Positions 15,911 to 24,898 of a DNA stretch of 64,000 nt are shown piece by piece. Position 1 is the stretch's first letter; every line of letters begins with the position of its first letter. Source of the stretch: Bog-473 sp963744935 (GTDB lineage Bacteria > Actinomycetota > Acidimicrobiia > Acidimicrobiales > RAAP-2); NCBI GenBank assembly GCA_963744935.1, contig CAVUVM010000011.1:231244-295243 (forward strand), read 5' to 3'. A model generated the notes under the pieces. That model saw nothing but the letters and a program-made list of their open reading frames with translations. It ran no database searches and had not been told where the DNA came from. The translations under genes and the position numbers were made by a program.

Positions 15911-18655
15911 TCACCCCACGGGCGCTGGGACCCGGGCCGCCGGTTCCGGCGCGGGCTCGGCCCGGTCGGCGTGCTCGGCCGGCCGCCTCCGGCGCCTGAC
16001 CAGCCACCCGCCGAGCAGCACGAGCAACAGGGCCACCGCGCCCAGGCTCAGCACGCTCGCGACGAGCAGGTGCGGTGGCTGGTAGTGGAATGTCACGACG
16101 TCGCGCCCGGTGGGAATGTGCACCTCTTGGACGAGGTCGGCGGCGCCGACCGGAATGGTTCTCGCGCTCCCCCCGTTGACCGACACCGTCGCTTTCCACC
16201 CCGGGTCCCAGGCGACCGACCGGACGACCGTGGTGGGACCCGGCGCATCGACCCTGATCTGCTCGGACTTCGTCGTGTTCGACGCGACGGTCACGGGGAC
16301 CCGACGGCCCCCCGCCGCCGTGGCTGAGATCGGGACGGGGGGCCGACCCAGCGTGAACACGGCGTAGCCCTGCGAGAACCCTGCGACCTGCCAGGGTCCG
16401 GGAACGAGCGCCGAGGAGAGGGCGCCTCCGAGCTCGTAGGGGCGGCCGCCCGCCGAGATGACCACGCGCTGGGAGGGCAGGGCGGCGCCGATGGCCTGGA
16501 GTGACAACCCCACTGCCGCGGTGTGCGGGAGTAACAGCGATGCGCGCGTCGCCCCCGCGGGAACCGGGACCACGCTCCCCCAGCGCGTGGCGCCGTCGGT
16601 GCTCAGTATCCCGACCCGCAGCGCGGTCCCGGGCCCGGCCGGCCGTTGGAGCAGCACCGTCACGGTGTCGGCTTCCAGAGACTCTCCGAAGAACCACGAC
16701 GTGGTCTTGCCGGCGCCCAGCGCCGCACGGGGCCCGGGGTAGAAGGGATATTGCGTCTCGTTGTAGTCCGCGCTGAAGCCCCGGGGGAGAACCGGATCGG
16801 GACCGATCGGCTCGGACACCTGGGTGATGTCGTCGGAGGTGCGCGGGACGGCCAGCAGAGGTATCAGGAAGTACTCGGGCAGTGTCACGACCTCGCGGAG
16901 GTCGAGCCGGTCGAGGCTGCCCGATGCCAACTGCCCGATGTCGAGGTCGTCCTGCTCGTGCGTGTGCGTCACCGACTCGTAATTGCCGTTGACGATGGAC
17001 GCGTACCCCGAGATGGACGGCAGCCCCGGAATGATGTTGAGGTCGGGCACACCCTGGGGGCTGTCCGGGTAGCTGTCGTAGGTCTGCGGGTCGTAGTTGA
17101 CCATGCGTGCGCCGGGGGCCAGATGGGCGGCCACGAGCTGTTCGATCGGCGTCGTCCCTGTGAGCAGGTCGTTCGGCGGCGTCTGCGTCAGCTGACTGGT
17201 GACGGCCATCAGCCCGAGGTCCAGGGCGACGAAGACGGCGACCAGCCCCCTCCACGGGACTCTGCCCAGCCGGGGTCGGACCCAGACGAGCACCGCGGCG
17301 CCGGCGCAGAACGCCAGTGCGATCAGCGTCGCCCTGCGCACCGTCGAGGTGATACCTGGTGTCGCGGTCACACCGGCAAAGACGTGGACCAACGATCCCG
17401 TCGCCGTCAGCGCCCATACGAACAGCGCCGCCACGAGGCCGAACGGGATCAGACCCGTGATTCGGTCGAACCATCGCATCGGGTCGTTCACCCGCGGCGC
17501 GTCGATGCGGTCGACCCAGGCGGCCAGGAGGACGCACAGCGCCGTGGCGACCGTGACCATGTTGCGGCTCTGCAGTCGTTGGTGGCCGTAGAGCGGCAGG
17601 CTGTTGAAGAGATGCTCGAGCGGCGTGTTGGACCCCAGGGCGAGGAGGAATCCGACGACGGCGACGCCGTACCACGTATAGCGGTCGCGCGCGGCAATCC
17701 GGCTCGGCCAGCGCGGGTGCCACACGGTCAGTGCCGCGATGATGGGCAGCACCCCGAGATAGATGCCGACTTCGGGCAGGTTGTATTGGCCGAAGAACTG
17801 GGCCTCTCCCAGATGGCCGTAGCCGCCGTCGATGTACGGGACGAGCGCGAAGATGCTGAAGGGCGTCGGGAAACTCCCCGCGGCGGCGATCACGCCGCTG
17901 GCGCGTTGCGAGTTGCGGATGGCCTCGAGGCCAGGGAGCCACTGGATCGCGGCCAGCGCCAGCGCCAATGCGGCTCCGAGGGCACACCGGGACAGGACTC
18001 GCCACCAACGCGGGCCGCTCAGCCCGGCGGAGAAGGCCGCGAACACGATGACGAGGAGCGCTTCGTCGAGCATGGCTTCGGGGGCACCACCGAGGATCAC
18101 CGTGGCGAAGGCGACGCCGAGGAGGATCGACCAACGCCAGCGGCCGTCACGCACGATGTGGAGCACCGCCAGCAGCATCCAGGGAATGGCCACGTAGCCC
18201 TCGGACATGTCCACGTGGTTGACCTCGCTGAGCACCGGTCCCGCGAAGGCGAAGGTGGCGGCGGCAATGACGCAGGCCACCGTCGAGAGCTTGAGCGCGC
18301 GAAGGAAGACGTACATGCCGATTGCGATCGCAGAGAACAAGATGACTTCGGTCGCGATCCATGCGGCCCGCTCAGGCAGGATTATGAAGAGTCCCATCAG
18401 CGGGTAGAAAGCCCCCGCGTTGAAGTCCGCCATCAGCGGTGTGCCACTGAAGATGTACTGGTTCCAGAAGGGCAGCTCGCCATGGCGGAGCATGGAGCCA
18501 ACGAGTACGTGGAGCGGGAGGTTCTGTTGGAGGTTGTCCCCCGTGATGAGGAGTCGGCCGCCGATCAGGTCCGGAAGGACGAATGCGGCCGTCGGAATGG
18601 CGATGAGCACCAGATACGGCCACAGGGGACCGAGATGTGCGCGTAGTCGGTTCAC
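15911..18655 (-). CDS. YfhO-like large multi-membrane protein
   Basis: About 914 residues from GTG 18655; an in-frame GTG at 18727 would add 24, and neither has a clear ribosome site. The N-terminal half has roughly a dozen hydrophobic segments with the motifs GDNLQQNLPLH, PFWNQYIFSGTPLMADFNAGAFYPL and VNHVDMSEGYVAIPWM, typical of YfhO/GT-C-type membrane proteins. The C-terminal half has an extracytoplasmic beta-rich region with DPGWKATVSVNGG, then a final membrane segment and a basic tail. Relatives are proposed to move or glycosylate polymers such as lipoteichoic acid; the function here is not established. It converges on egtD and diverges from the MptB-like gene. Confidence 0.8.
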   Translation of the reverse strand: MNRLRAHLGPLWPYLVLIAIPTAAFVLPDLIGGRLLITGDNLQQNLPLHVLVGSMLRHGELPFWNQYIFSGTPLMADFNAGAFYPLMGLFIILPERAAWIATEVILFSAIAIGMYVFLRALKLSTVACVIAAATFAFAGPVLSEVNHVDMSEGYVAIPWMLLAVLHIVRDGRWRWSILLGVAFATVILGGAPEAMLDEALLVIVFAAFSAGLSGPRWWRVLSRCALGAALALALAAIQWLPGLEAIRNSQRASGVIAAAGSFPTPFSIFALVPYIDGGYGHLGEAQFFGQYNLPEVGIYLGVLPIIAALTVWHPRWPSRIAARDRYTWYGVAVVGFLLALGSNTPLEHLFNSLPLYGHQRLQSRNMVTVATALCVLLAAWVDRIDAPRVNDPMRWFDRITGLIPFGLVAALFVWALTATGSLVHVFAGVTATPGITSTVRRATLIALAFCAGAAVLVWVRPRLGRVPWRGLVAVFVALDLGLMAVTSQLTQTPPNDLLTGTTPIEQLVAAHLAPGARMVNYDPQTYDSYPDSPQGVPDLNIIPGLPSISGYASIVNGNYESVTHTHEQDDLDIGQLASGSLDRLDLREVVTLPEYFLIPLLAVPRTSDDITQVSEPIGPDPVLPRGFSADYNETQYPFYPGPRAALGAGKTTSWFFGESLEADTVTVLLQRPAGPGTALRVGILSTDGATRWGSVVPVPAGATRASLLLPHTAAVGLSLQAIGAALPSQRVVISAGGRPYELGGALSSALVPGPWQVAGFSQGYAVFTLGRPPVPISATAAGGRRVPVTVASNTTKSEQIRVDAPGPTTVVRSVAWDPGWKATVSVNGGSARTIPVGAADLVQEVHIPTGRDVVTFHYQPPHLLVASVLSLGAVALLLVLLGGWLVRRRRRPAEHADRAEPAPEPAARVPAPVG

Positions 18656-18727
18656 TGGAAAGGACCTGGTTGCGGAGACAGAGGAGCGTGCGTCCCACGT
18701 CGCTTCGTTGCGGCGCAACCGGCGCAC

Positions 18728-19115
18728 GCTAGCCGGTCGCCTCCGAAGCGCCCTCGCCAGCTCAGAACGAGCGTTCCGAGGTCGTTTCCTCGGCCTGCAA
18801 TTGCGCCATGCGGGTCATACCGCCCGAGGCGGTTCGCCCCGCCACGTTGGAGTGCAGCGCGGTCGGCGAGCCCAGATATCCGTCGCCCCTGAGGGCCAAA
18901 ACTCGCATCTGACACCTTCCGTTCCCGTGACGGCCGGATTTCGCCTACGTGACGGCACGAGTTTCCCCTTGTAGCCTGGGATGTTCCTGAGAATCCTGTT
19001 AAGGAAGGTTTCTGGTCCCCCAGTCCGGCCTCGGCTGTGACAAAATCACTGCAGTTTGATGACGATTCTGCCGGCCGCGGTCAATCACCTCGGGACGGCA
19101 ACTAAGGAATCCGCG
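18728..19115. other. Divergent intergenic region with a short hairpin
   Basis: This stretch of about 390 bases separates two divergent envelope genes. ACCGCC-CGA-GGCGGT at 18819-18833 is a perfect six-base-pair hairpin. An AT-richer part (about 18955-19060) is where promoters for the right-hand gene would be expected, but no convincing -35/-10 pair was found. No supported gene was seen on either strand. Confidence 0.4.
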
Positions 19116-20717
19116 ATGGAGCTCGACCCCCCGGGCGCTGCCACCACCTCCACCACATTCGACCGCTCCTCCTCGGGCGCCGCAACGGCGCAACCGGGGG
19201 CGCGGCTCAGCGTCGCGCGCACCGCCTGCTTCGGCCTGGTCGGGACGACCGCAATCCTGGTTGGCTCCGTCATGGGCGGACAGTCCTTCGAGACTCACTT
19301 GGCCGGCGCGTGGTTCTTCGGGATGCCCGGTGGGTTGTTCGGTTCTTTCGGGACGGGCGACGCTCTGCCGACCATGGCGTCCCTCGCACTTGTGTTCGGG
19401 GGCCTCATCTTGCTCACCCGCGTCTGGTTGGGCTTCCTGCACTACCTGAGAGACAATCCTGGCTTTCCCGTCAAGCGCGTCGTCTTCGTCGGGCTGGTCT
19501 GGGCCGTGCCCCTCCTGCTCGCCCCTCCGCTGTTCAGCCGCGACGTCTACACCTATGCCGCGCAGGGCGAGATGGTCAGCCACCACATCAACCCCTACTC
19601 CTATGGCCCAGACGTGCTCGGCGCGACACCCTTCAACGAGATGGCCGACGTGGTGTGGTCAGGCAGCGAGTCGCCCTACGGGCCGTCCTTCCTGACCGCT
19701 GACGGTGTGCTCGACCAGGCCTCGGGCCATTCGATCCTGCCCGACCTGGTGCTGCTGCGTCTCCTGGAGGTGGGCGGGATCGCATTGATCGTGGCCGCCA
19801 CACCGACACTGGCCCGATCGCTCAGACGCGACCCGGCCCACGCCGTCTTGATCGGGGCGGGCTCCCCGCTCGTGCTGTTGTCGTTGGTCGCCGGCGCGCA
19901 CAACGACGCGTTGATGGTGGGGCTGTTGATGGCCGGCCTCGCCGTGGCCAAACGGGTCGGCACCGTGCCGGGCATCATCTTGTGCGCGCTCGCAGCGGGG
20001 GTGAAGTCGCCTGCCGCGCTCGGTGTCCTCTTCCTCGGCTGGGTCTGGGCTGGTCCCGCCGCGTCGACGCGACGGCGCATCGCGCACACCGCAGCGGCCG
20101 GTTTGATCGCCCTCTCCACCTTGGAGGTGGTGGCGCTGATCTCGGGGACGGGTTGGGGGTGGATCCGCACCACGACGACAGCGGATGCGGCCTTCACCGG
20201 GGTCACACCCGTAAACGTCGTTGCCCGTGCCGTCTCTATCGGCAGCCACGTCCTGCAATTCCCGATCACCATCATGGACGTACGGCCCGTATTCAGCGTG
20301 CTCGGCCTGCTCATTGCCGCCTACGTCGGGTACCGGCTGCTGATGCGCTCGCCCGACGATGGCGTCGTGCGCTGCCTCGGGCTGACGCTCCTCGTCCTCG
20401 CGCTCCTCGGGCCGATCGTGTGGTCCTGGTACGTCACCTGGGGCGTGGTGGTGCTCGCGCCGGCTGCCGTCGGCCGCCTGCGGACCGCGCTGATCGTCAT
20501 CAGCACCTTCTGGGCCTTCGCCGGCGTGACGTCGGTCCACAACATCTACATGCGGCTCATGCACACCTTCGTCCTGACTGACCTGCTGCTCGTGGCGATG
20601 CTGCTCGCCGTGGCCATCACGCCGCTCGGCCTCTTCGCGAGGAGTGACGGCAGGGCCCAGTTGCCGCGTCTGAGTCCCAGGGTGCTCAGCGGTGCCGGTG
20701 CCGGCGCCGCTACCTGA
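19116..20717 (+). CDS. Polyprenol-phosphomannose-dependent alpha-1,6-mannosyltransferase (MptB-like)
   Basis: A 533-residue GT-C type membrane glycosyltransferase. SRDVYTYAAQGEMVSHHINPYSYGP is the family hallmark, with the conserved Asp in the first extracytoplasmic loop, and SGSESPYGPSF follows. About a dozen hydrophobic segments cover the rest (ILVGSVMGG, ALVFGGLILLTRVWLG, LLVAMLLAVAITPLG and others). In mycobacteria and corynebacteria MptA/MptB build the alpha-1,6-mannan core of lipomannan. ATG 19116 is chosen because TAAGGA lies seven bases upstream; an earlier ATG at 19059 lacks one. The sugar donor and acceptor here are inferred from the family only. Confidence 0.85.
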   Translation: MELDPPGAATTSTTFDRSSSGAATAQPGARLSVARTACFGLVGTTAILVGSVMGGQSFETHLAGAWFFGMPGGLFGSFGTGDALPTMASLALVFGGLILLTRVWLGFLHYLRDNPGFPVKRVVFVGLVWAVPLLLAPPLFSRDVYTYAAQGEMVSHHINPYSYGPDVLGATPFNEMADVVWSGSESPYGPSFLTADGVLDQASGHSILPDLVLLRLLEVGGIALIVAATPTLARSLRRDPAHAVLIGAGSPLVLLSLVAGAHNDALMVGLLMAGLAVAKRVGTVPGIILCALAAGVKSPAALGVLFLGWVWAGPAASTRRRIAHTAAAGLIALSTLEVVALISGTGWGWIRTTTTADAAFTGVTPVNVVARAVSIGSHVLQFPITIMDVRPVFSVLGLLIAAYVGYRLLMRSPDDGVVRCLGLTLLVLALLGPIVWSWYVTWGVVVLAPAAVGRLRTALIVISTFWAFAGVTSVHNIYMRLMHTFVLTDLLLVAMLLAVAITPLGLFARSDGRAQLPRLSPRVLSGAGAGAAT

Positions 20718-20718
20718 C

Positions 20719-20743
20719 GGCGTCGCGCCACACCGGCGACGCC
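20719..20743. terminator. Bidirectional hairpin between convergent genes
   Basis: GGCGTCGC and GCGACGCC form a perfect eight-base-pair stem with a nine-base loop. It fills nearly the whole 27-base gap between the stops of the mannosyltransferase and the SnoaL-like gene. There is no T-tract on either side; a shared terminator is the simplest reading. Confidence 0.55.
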
Positions 20744-20744
20744 T

Positions 20745-21230
20745 TCAGCTGCGCGTCGTTTCCCCCTGCGCTCTCGTGGACGCCTCGAGCCAGCCCTGAA
20801 TCATGGGCCCGAAGGCCGCAGGGTTGTACGCGTCCTCTTCGTAGGAGAACCGCATGTCGCCCGCGTAGTGCAGCACGGTGATGTTGTGGGCCTGGTGCAC
20901 CGACCCGTCGCCGGGGTCCTGCATCCTGTTCTCAATACGGCAGATCCACCAGCCGCGCTCCTCGTCACAGACGCACCACGAGTGTGGGAACGAGTTCATG
21001 GCCCGGTTGGGCCATTCCGCCATTAGAGGCGCGATCCAGTCGTAGATCTCGTCGGGCCCGTGAAAGGTGCCGAAGGTGTGCTCGAGGTACACGGCGTCGT
21101 CGGTGAACAGGTCGGCCCACTCGCGCCACTCCCCGCTGGCGGCGCACCGGCTGGCCGTCGCCACGTAGTGCTCGTGGGCCCGGTCGAGCTCGGCCCGGCT
21201 CCACCGTTTCGTCACGACTTCAGGATCCAT
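20745..21230 (-). CDS. SnoaL-like / NTF2-like domain protein
   Basis: A 161-residue protein of the cystatin-like NTF2 fold. The helix-turn RAHEHYVATASRCAASGEWREWADLFTDDAVYLEHTFGTFHGPDEIYDWI matches the SnoaL/polyketide cyclase or ring-hydroxylating beta-subunit-like pattern. WWICRIENRMQDPG and ITVLHYAGDMRFSYEEDAYNP supply the later strands. Such proteins are small enzymes (isomerases, dehydratases) or ligand binders; no catalytic assignment can be made. Its start overlaps the end of the upstream EthD gene by 19 bases, so translation is probably coupled. Confidence 0.8.
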   Translation of the reverse strand: MDPEVVTKRWSRAELDRAHEHYVATASRCAASGEWREWADLFTDDAVYLEHTFGTFHGPDEIYDWIAPLMAEWPNRAMNSFPHSWCVCDEERGWWICRIENRMQDPGDGSVHQAHNITVLHYAGDMRFSYEEDAYNPAAFGPMIQGWLEASTRAQGETTRS

Positions 21231-21934
21231 TCGCTCATGGTGGCACTGCGCAGCGTGCCGAGGTCGACGAAGGCGTTGATCTCCTCGATCATCTGCGTGA
21301 CATGCGCGTTCATCTGCTCGGGATCGCCGTCGGCGCAGTAGAACAACATGGGGTCGGTCACGTGCTCGAGGGACGGCCAGGCCTCCTCGACGATGCCCCC
21401 CAGCGGCGGCGCATCGTCGGTGACGGCACGGAAGACCGCGTTACGCACGTAGCGACAGCGCGGCTGGATGGCCTCGGTGATGGGCGAGATCCGCGTGTGC
21501 CATCGTTGCACCCACTCGTCGAAGGTCTGCTCGGGGTGCTGTTGCAGCAGCGCCACCGTGAGCACACCGGGTGAGCGCTCACCGTCCGGCCAGTGGCGCG
21601 GTGTCGACCATTTGTTGCCGCCGTAGTCGCGGTAGAGGGACTCGACCACCGAGTAGCCGGCGAGCCGCACGGCCGAGGAGGCCAGGATCTCCTCGAAGGG
21701 GGCACGCTCTTCGACCGTGTCGACCCACAGCGAGACGAGCCCGTGCAAAGGCGTCTCCCCCTCGGGCGTGGGCACCGGGGGCGGAATGTCGCTCTCGGTG
21801 TCCCAGACGTCGAGCGTCAAGGCGCGCGGGCCTGCGCCGAGCAGCTCCTCGCGCATTGGACCCATCAGGCGGTCCGTTACCTCTTGGCGCGTGCTATCGG
21901 CCTCGAGCCACACCAGGTACATCAGCTTCTCCAC
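21212..21934 (-). CDS. EthD-like dimeric alpha-beta barrel protein
   Basis: A 240-residue soluble protein that appears to be a tandem of ferredoxin-like alpha-beta domains. The N-terminal half starts MEKLMYLVWLEADSTRQEV; the second half contains TVALLQQHPEQTFDEWVQRWHTRISPITEAIQPRCRYVRNAVFRAV, the EthD-type pattern. EthD is needed for P450-dependent ether degradation in Rhodococcus and related proteins occur beside P450 and lyase systems; the chemistry is unknown. It forms a same-strand run with the SnoaL-like gene downstream and the SDR gene upstream, consistent with a small catabolic operon. Confidence 0.7.
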   Translation of the reverse strand: MEKLMYLVWLEADSTRQEVTDRLMGPMREELLGAGPRALTLDVWDTESDIPPPVPTPEGETPLHGLVSLWVDTVEERAPFEEILASSAVRLAGYSVVESLYRDYGGNKWSTPRHWPDGERSPGVLTVALLQQHPEQTFDEWVQRWHTRISPITEAIQPRCRYVRNAVFRAVTDDAPPLGGIVEEAWPSLEHVTDPMLFYCADGDPEQMNAHVTQMIEEINAFVDLGTLRSATMSEWILKS

Positions 21935-21968
21935 CGCACCAGCCTCCTCACCACTGGCCCCCAGCCGG

Positions 21969-22832
21969 TCAGGCTGAAGGCGCCAGACCCGTCAGTTGCT
22001 CGCTCACCTGCCACAGCTGCCGGGCGGCTTCCTCGTCCTGCGCCCAGCGCCTCGGCGGCCTGGCCACACACTTCACGAAGTAATTGCCACTCACCCCTTC
22101 CACCTCGGGCGAAGAGGCCAGATAGACCGACGTGCGCGCCCCCTTGGCCGGCGAGAGGAAGAACGGGCTGGCGAGCTTGATCCCGAAGGCGAGGAAGCCC
22201 CGGGTGTCCCCGTCGGCGCCATAGCCGGTTCGCACGGTGCCGGGGTGCAACGAGTTGGCCGTCACGCCGCTGCCCTCGAGGCGACGGGCGAGTTCGAGGG
22301 TGAAGAGAATGTTGGCCAGCTTCGACTGCCCGTAGGCCCGCATGCCCCGGTAGTGATGGGCGGACTGGAGGTCGTCGAAGCGAATTCCCTTGCGGGCCGA
22401 GGCGTGCGCCGACGAGGCGACCGTCACGATCCGTGCGGGCGCCGACGCCCGGATGCGCTCGAGCAGCAGGTTGGTGAGGAGGAACGGGCCCAGATGGTTG
22501 ATGGCGAACGTGGCCTCGTACCCGTCGACCGTCTCCACCCGTTCGCTCAGCACGAGGCCGGCGTTGTTGACGAGGACGTCGACCCGCGGCGCCAGCTCCA
22601 GGATCTCCGCCGCACCACGTCGCACGGAATCCAGGTCGGCCAGGTCGAACACGACGAGCTGGACGGAGCTGGTCTCCCCCACCCGTTGGCTGACGGCGGC
22701 CGCGGCGGCGCGGCCCTTGTCAGCGCTGCGCGCGGTCAGCAGGACCCGAGCGCCCATGGACCCGAGCTCGGCGGCCGTCTCGAGCCCGATCCCGGAATTG
22801 CCGCCGGTGACGACGACCGTCTTGCCATGCAT
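21969..22832 (-). CDS. Short-chain dehydrogenase/reductase (retinol dehydrogenase-like)
   Basis: About 287 residues from ATG 22832 (MHGKTVVVTGGNSGIG). The TGGNSGIG cofactor loop, DLADLDSV, NNAGL, the Ser of TVASSAH and YGQSK (catalytic Tyr/Lys) are all present in order. NSLHPGTVRTGYG matches the retinol dehydrogenase/WW-oxidoreductase-like subgroup of classical SDRs. It would oxidise or reduce an alcohol/ketone with NADP(H). The frame is open far upstream, but similarity begins at the chosen start. It belongs to the minus-strand run with the EthD and SnoaL-like genes. Confidence 0.88.
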   Translation of the reverse strand: MHGKTVVVTGGNSGIGLETAAELGSMGARVLLTARSADKGRAAAAAVSQRVGETSSVQLVVFDLADLDSVRRGAAEILELAPRVDVLVNNAGLVLSERVETVDGYEATFAINHLGPFLLTNLLLERIRASAPARIVTVASSAHASARKGIRFDDLQSAHHYRGMRAYGQSKLANILFTLELARRLEGSGVTANSLHPGTVRTGYGADGDTRGFLAFGIKLASPFFLSPAKGARTSVYLASSPEVEGVSGNYFVKCVARPPRRWAQDEEAARQLWQVSEQLTGLAPSA

Positions 22833-22917
22833 GTCGGGCAGCGGAGTCAGCCTCCTCGTGGACGAGCGCGGGCCAGCATCGCACACGGCCTGGCGCGGCA
22901 GGCGGGCCCTGCGCTGG

Positions 22918-24474
22918 CTAACGCCAGGTGTCCCGGGACTCGACCAGGCCCTGCTCGGCGTCGAGGATGCTGCCACTGAGTGTCCGCTCCGCCGTGCGCA
23001 TGTGCCACTGGACCAGGTCCTCGGTCGCGCGCCAGGCCACTTCGGTGACCTCTGGGCCACCCTCGGCCAACAGATTGTGCGTCTGTCCGGGATCGGCGTC
23101 GAGGTCGAAGAGGAGGGGCGGGAAGTGCCCGTCGGCGGCGGCGAACTGGACGTACTTGTGGCGCGGCCCACGTGACACGGCCAGAGCGCAATGGCTCATG
23201 GGGATGCCGAACGCGCGCTCGGAGAGCTGATTCGCCGGGTCAGCGAAGCTCCATTCGAAGTGCGCGGTGTCGCGCCAGTGCTCGGGCGTCCCACTGCCGC
23301 GCAAGAACGGCTCCAGCGACCAGCCGTCCGCTTGGAGGGGTACCTCTGCGCCGATGAAATCGCAGACGGTCGGCAGCACGTCGACCGACTCGGTCACCGC
23401 GTCGACGATCGTTCCTCGGCCGGCGTCGGCCTCGGGCCTCGGGTCCACCACGATCAGGGGCACGTGGTAGCTCTCGTCCCAGAACCCGAGCTTCTCGAGC
23501 AGCCAGTGGTCACATCCCATCTCGCCGTGGTCGCTCGTCACGACGACCAGCGTCGACTCGGCCAGACCACTGCGCTCGAGATAGCCGAAGAGCGGCCGCA
23601 GTCCGTCGTCGACCTCACGCTGGGCGCCGTAGTACGTGGCGCGCAGCTGCCGGCGCTCCCGCTCGTCGGCTGGCGCGCCGACACCGGGTATGCGCACGGC
23701 ACCAGCGCCGAGCGGGTGGATGGCCGCCTCTTCCTCGCGCGTCGGACACCCGGCGAAGGGACCCACCGCTTCGGCCGGATACAGGTCGTGGTACCCGAGC
23801 GGGTTGCGACGGGGCGGGTGGGGGCGGATGAACGAGGCGTGGACGAAGAAGGGCGCGTCACCGTTGGCCTCGAGCCACTCGACGACCGCCTGGCGGATGA
23901 ACGTGGTCTGCGAGAACTCCACCCCGAAGCGCGCCGGAGCCCACGTCGACCCGTGATCGTCGGCGCCGGGGAAGCCCTCGATCGGCAGGTAGAGGTCGTG
24001 CGGGTTGGCCGGGACGTCGACACCCTGCGCAGCCAGCCAGCGACCCCACGCCGGGCTGCCCTGCTCCCAGGGGTCCTCGATCAGCGCCCGGAAGCCAGGA
24101 AGGATCCCTTCGTAGCTGTACAGCCTCGGGTCGCCGGGCGGCACGGTCCGGGGATCGACTGAGGTGTCGGTGTACCCGAAGAGCACGGGGTCGTAGCCGA
24201 GGGCGCGGGCGAGGAGTGCGACGTTGGTGAAGCGGGCGTCGAGGGGCGTCCCGTTCAGGATCGAGCGGTTGCGATGTTGGTAGGTGCCCGTGTACAGACA
24301 CGCCCGCGACGGCCCGCACGGGGCCGCGTTGGCCCAATGGTTGGAAAAGAGGACGCCTCGCGCCGCCAGTGCGTCCAGCGCCGGCGTCTCGAGCACGGGA
24401 TGGCCGAACGCCGAGAGGCAGTCACCGCGCCACTGGTCCAGCGTGATGAAGAGGACGTTGCGGGGCGTCGGCAT
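22918..24474 (-). CDS. Sulfatase (formylglycine-dependent)
   Basis: A 518-residue enzyme of the alkaline phosphatase/sulfatase superfamily. The N-terminus NVLFITLDQWRGDCLS carries metal ligands (Asp13, Gln14). The modification motif is Cys53-Gly-Pro-Ser-Arg57, followed by ACLYTGTY; Cys53 would become formylglycine. TSDHGEMGCDHWLLEKLGFWDES contains the second Asp/His metal-ligand pair. The C-terminus is shorter than in classic arylsulfatases. It hydrolyses a sulfate or possibly phosphonate ester; the substrate is unknown. No signal peptide is seen. A large intergenic region with an inverted repeat precedes it. Confidence 0.9.
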   Translation of the reverse strand: MPTPRNVLFITLDQWRGDCLSAFGHPVLETPALDALAARGVLFSNHWANAAPCGPSRACLYTGTYQHRNRSILNGTPLDARFTNVALLARALGYDPVLFGYTDTSVDPRTVPPGDPRLYSYEGILPGFRALIEDPWEQGSPAWGRWLAAQGVDVPANPHDLYLPIEGFPGADDHGSTWAPARFGVEFSQTTFIRQAVVEWLEANGDAPFFVHASFIRPHPPRRNPLGYHDLYPAEAVGPFAGCPTREEEAAIHPLGAGAVRIPGVGAPADERERRQLRATYYGAQREVDDGLRPLFGYLERSGLAESTLVVVTSDHGEMGCDHWLLEKLGFWDESYHVPLIVVDPRPEADAGRGTIVDAVTESVDVLPTVCDFIGAEVPLQADGWSLEPFLRGSGTPEHWRDTAHFEWSFADPANQLSERAFGIPMSHCALAVSRGPRHKYVQFAAADGHFPPLLFDLDADPGQTHNLLAEGGPEVTEVAWRATEDLVQWHMRTAERTLSGSILDAEQGLVESRDTWR

Positions 24475-24610
24475 GGCGCAACTGTTGCCGATGACGACAA
24501 CCCCAGCCCACCTATTCCCTCGTGGCGGCTCCTCCGAACTCAGGAGGTGCGGACGGTCGCTCCGCCCAGGCGCGTCCCGAACGAGATCAGCCAGGAGCCG
24601 ACCCGTGGGG

Positions 24611-24676
24611 CCACGGCGCGGCGCACTGCTCGGCCGCCGGTAACCGGGAGCCCGGCGGCCGAGCGCTGCGCCGTGG
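24611..24676. repeat. Large imperfect inverted repeat with an 11-bp perfect core stem
   Basis: The core arms TCGGCCGCCGG (24630-24640) and CCGGCGGCCGA (24652-24662) are perfectly complementary around an 11-base loop. Outer arms CCACGGCGC (24611-24619) and GCGCCGTGG (24668-24676) extend the stem across an asymmetric internal loop. It lies mid-way between divergent gene starts, so it is not in the position of a simple terminator. It might be part of a small RNA or a repetitive extragenic element. Confidence 0.7.
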
Positions 24677-24863
24677 TGAGTTCGTCGCCATGAGCCAGGT
24701 GGCTGGGGCCCGTTCGGAGCGACCGCGCCGAAGCCACGAGATCCCGGCGATGAGCGTCCGCTTGGGCCTGCGCTGCTCTCACTTGGATCATCGGGTTCAC
24801 CTCATTCGCTCTGTTCGCTCGACTCACAAATCCCGCCCAACATCGCTCAAGCATAGCTGATGT

Positions 24864-24892
24864 TTGACATCTAATCAAGAATATTCTAATAT
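24864..24892 (+). promoter_or_regulatory. Sigma70-type promoter TTGACA-N17-TAATAT, probably leaderless
   Basis: TTGACA at 24864-24869 and TAATAT at 24887-24892 are separated by exactly 17 bases. The expected transcription start falls at about 24899, which is the A of the ArsR ATG, and no ribosome binding site precedes the gene, so the mRNA should be leaderless. The palindrome GAATATTC (24879-24886) fills the end of the spacer and is a plausible operator for the regulator itself. Confidence 0.8.
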
Positions 24893-24898
24893 AGCTCC

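Larger units (their letters stand above)
24475..24898. other. Divergent intergenic region between sulfatase and ArsR regulator
   Basis: About 420 bases without a supported gene. Open frames exist on both strands but show no domain, no start signal and unconvincing composition. It holds a large imperfect inverted repeat (24611-24676) and, at the right end, an AT-rich promoter for the ArsR gene. Confidence 0.6.

Noticed and set aside
16646..18646. 666-residue open frame antisense to the YfhO-like gene
   Set aside because: Arg/Asp/Glu-rich with no domain or start signal; typical of long antisense frames in GC-rich DNA. The other strand has clear membrane segments.
20745..22832. Polyketide biosynthesis cluster (SnoaL-like, EthD, SDR)
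   Set aside because: No ketosynthase, carrier protein or other core gene is present; a catabolic role is simpler.
24522..24878. Small protein genes in the gap before the ArsR gene
   Set aside because: Open frames on both strands lack start signals and domains, and they overlap a strong inverted repeat and promoter.
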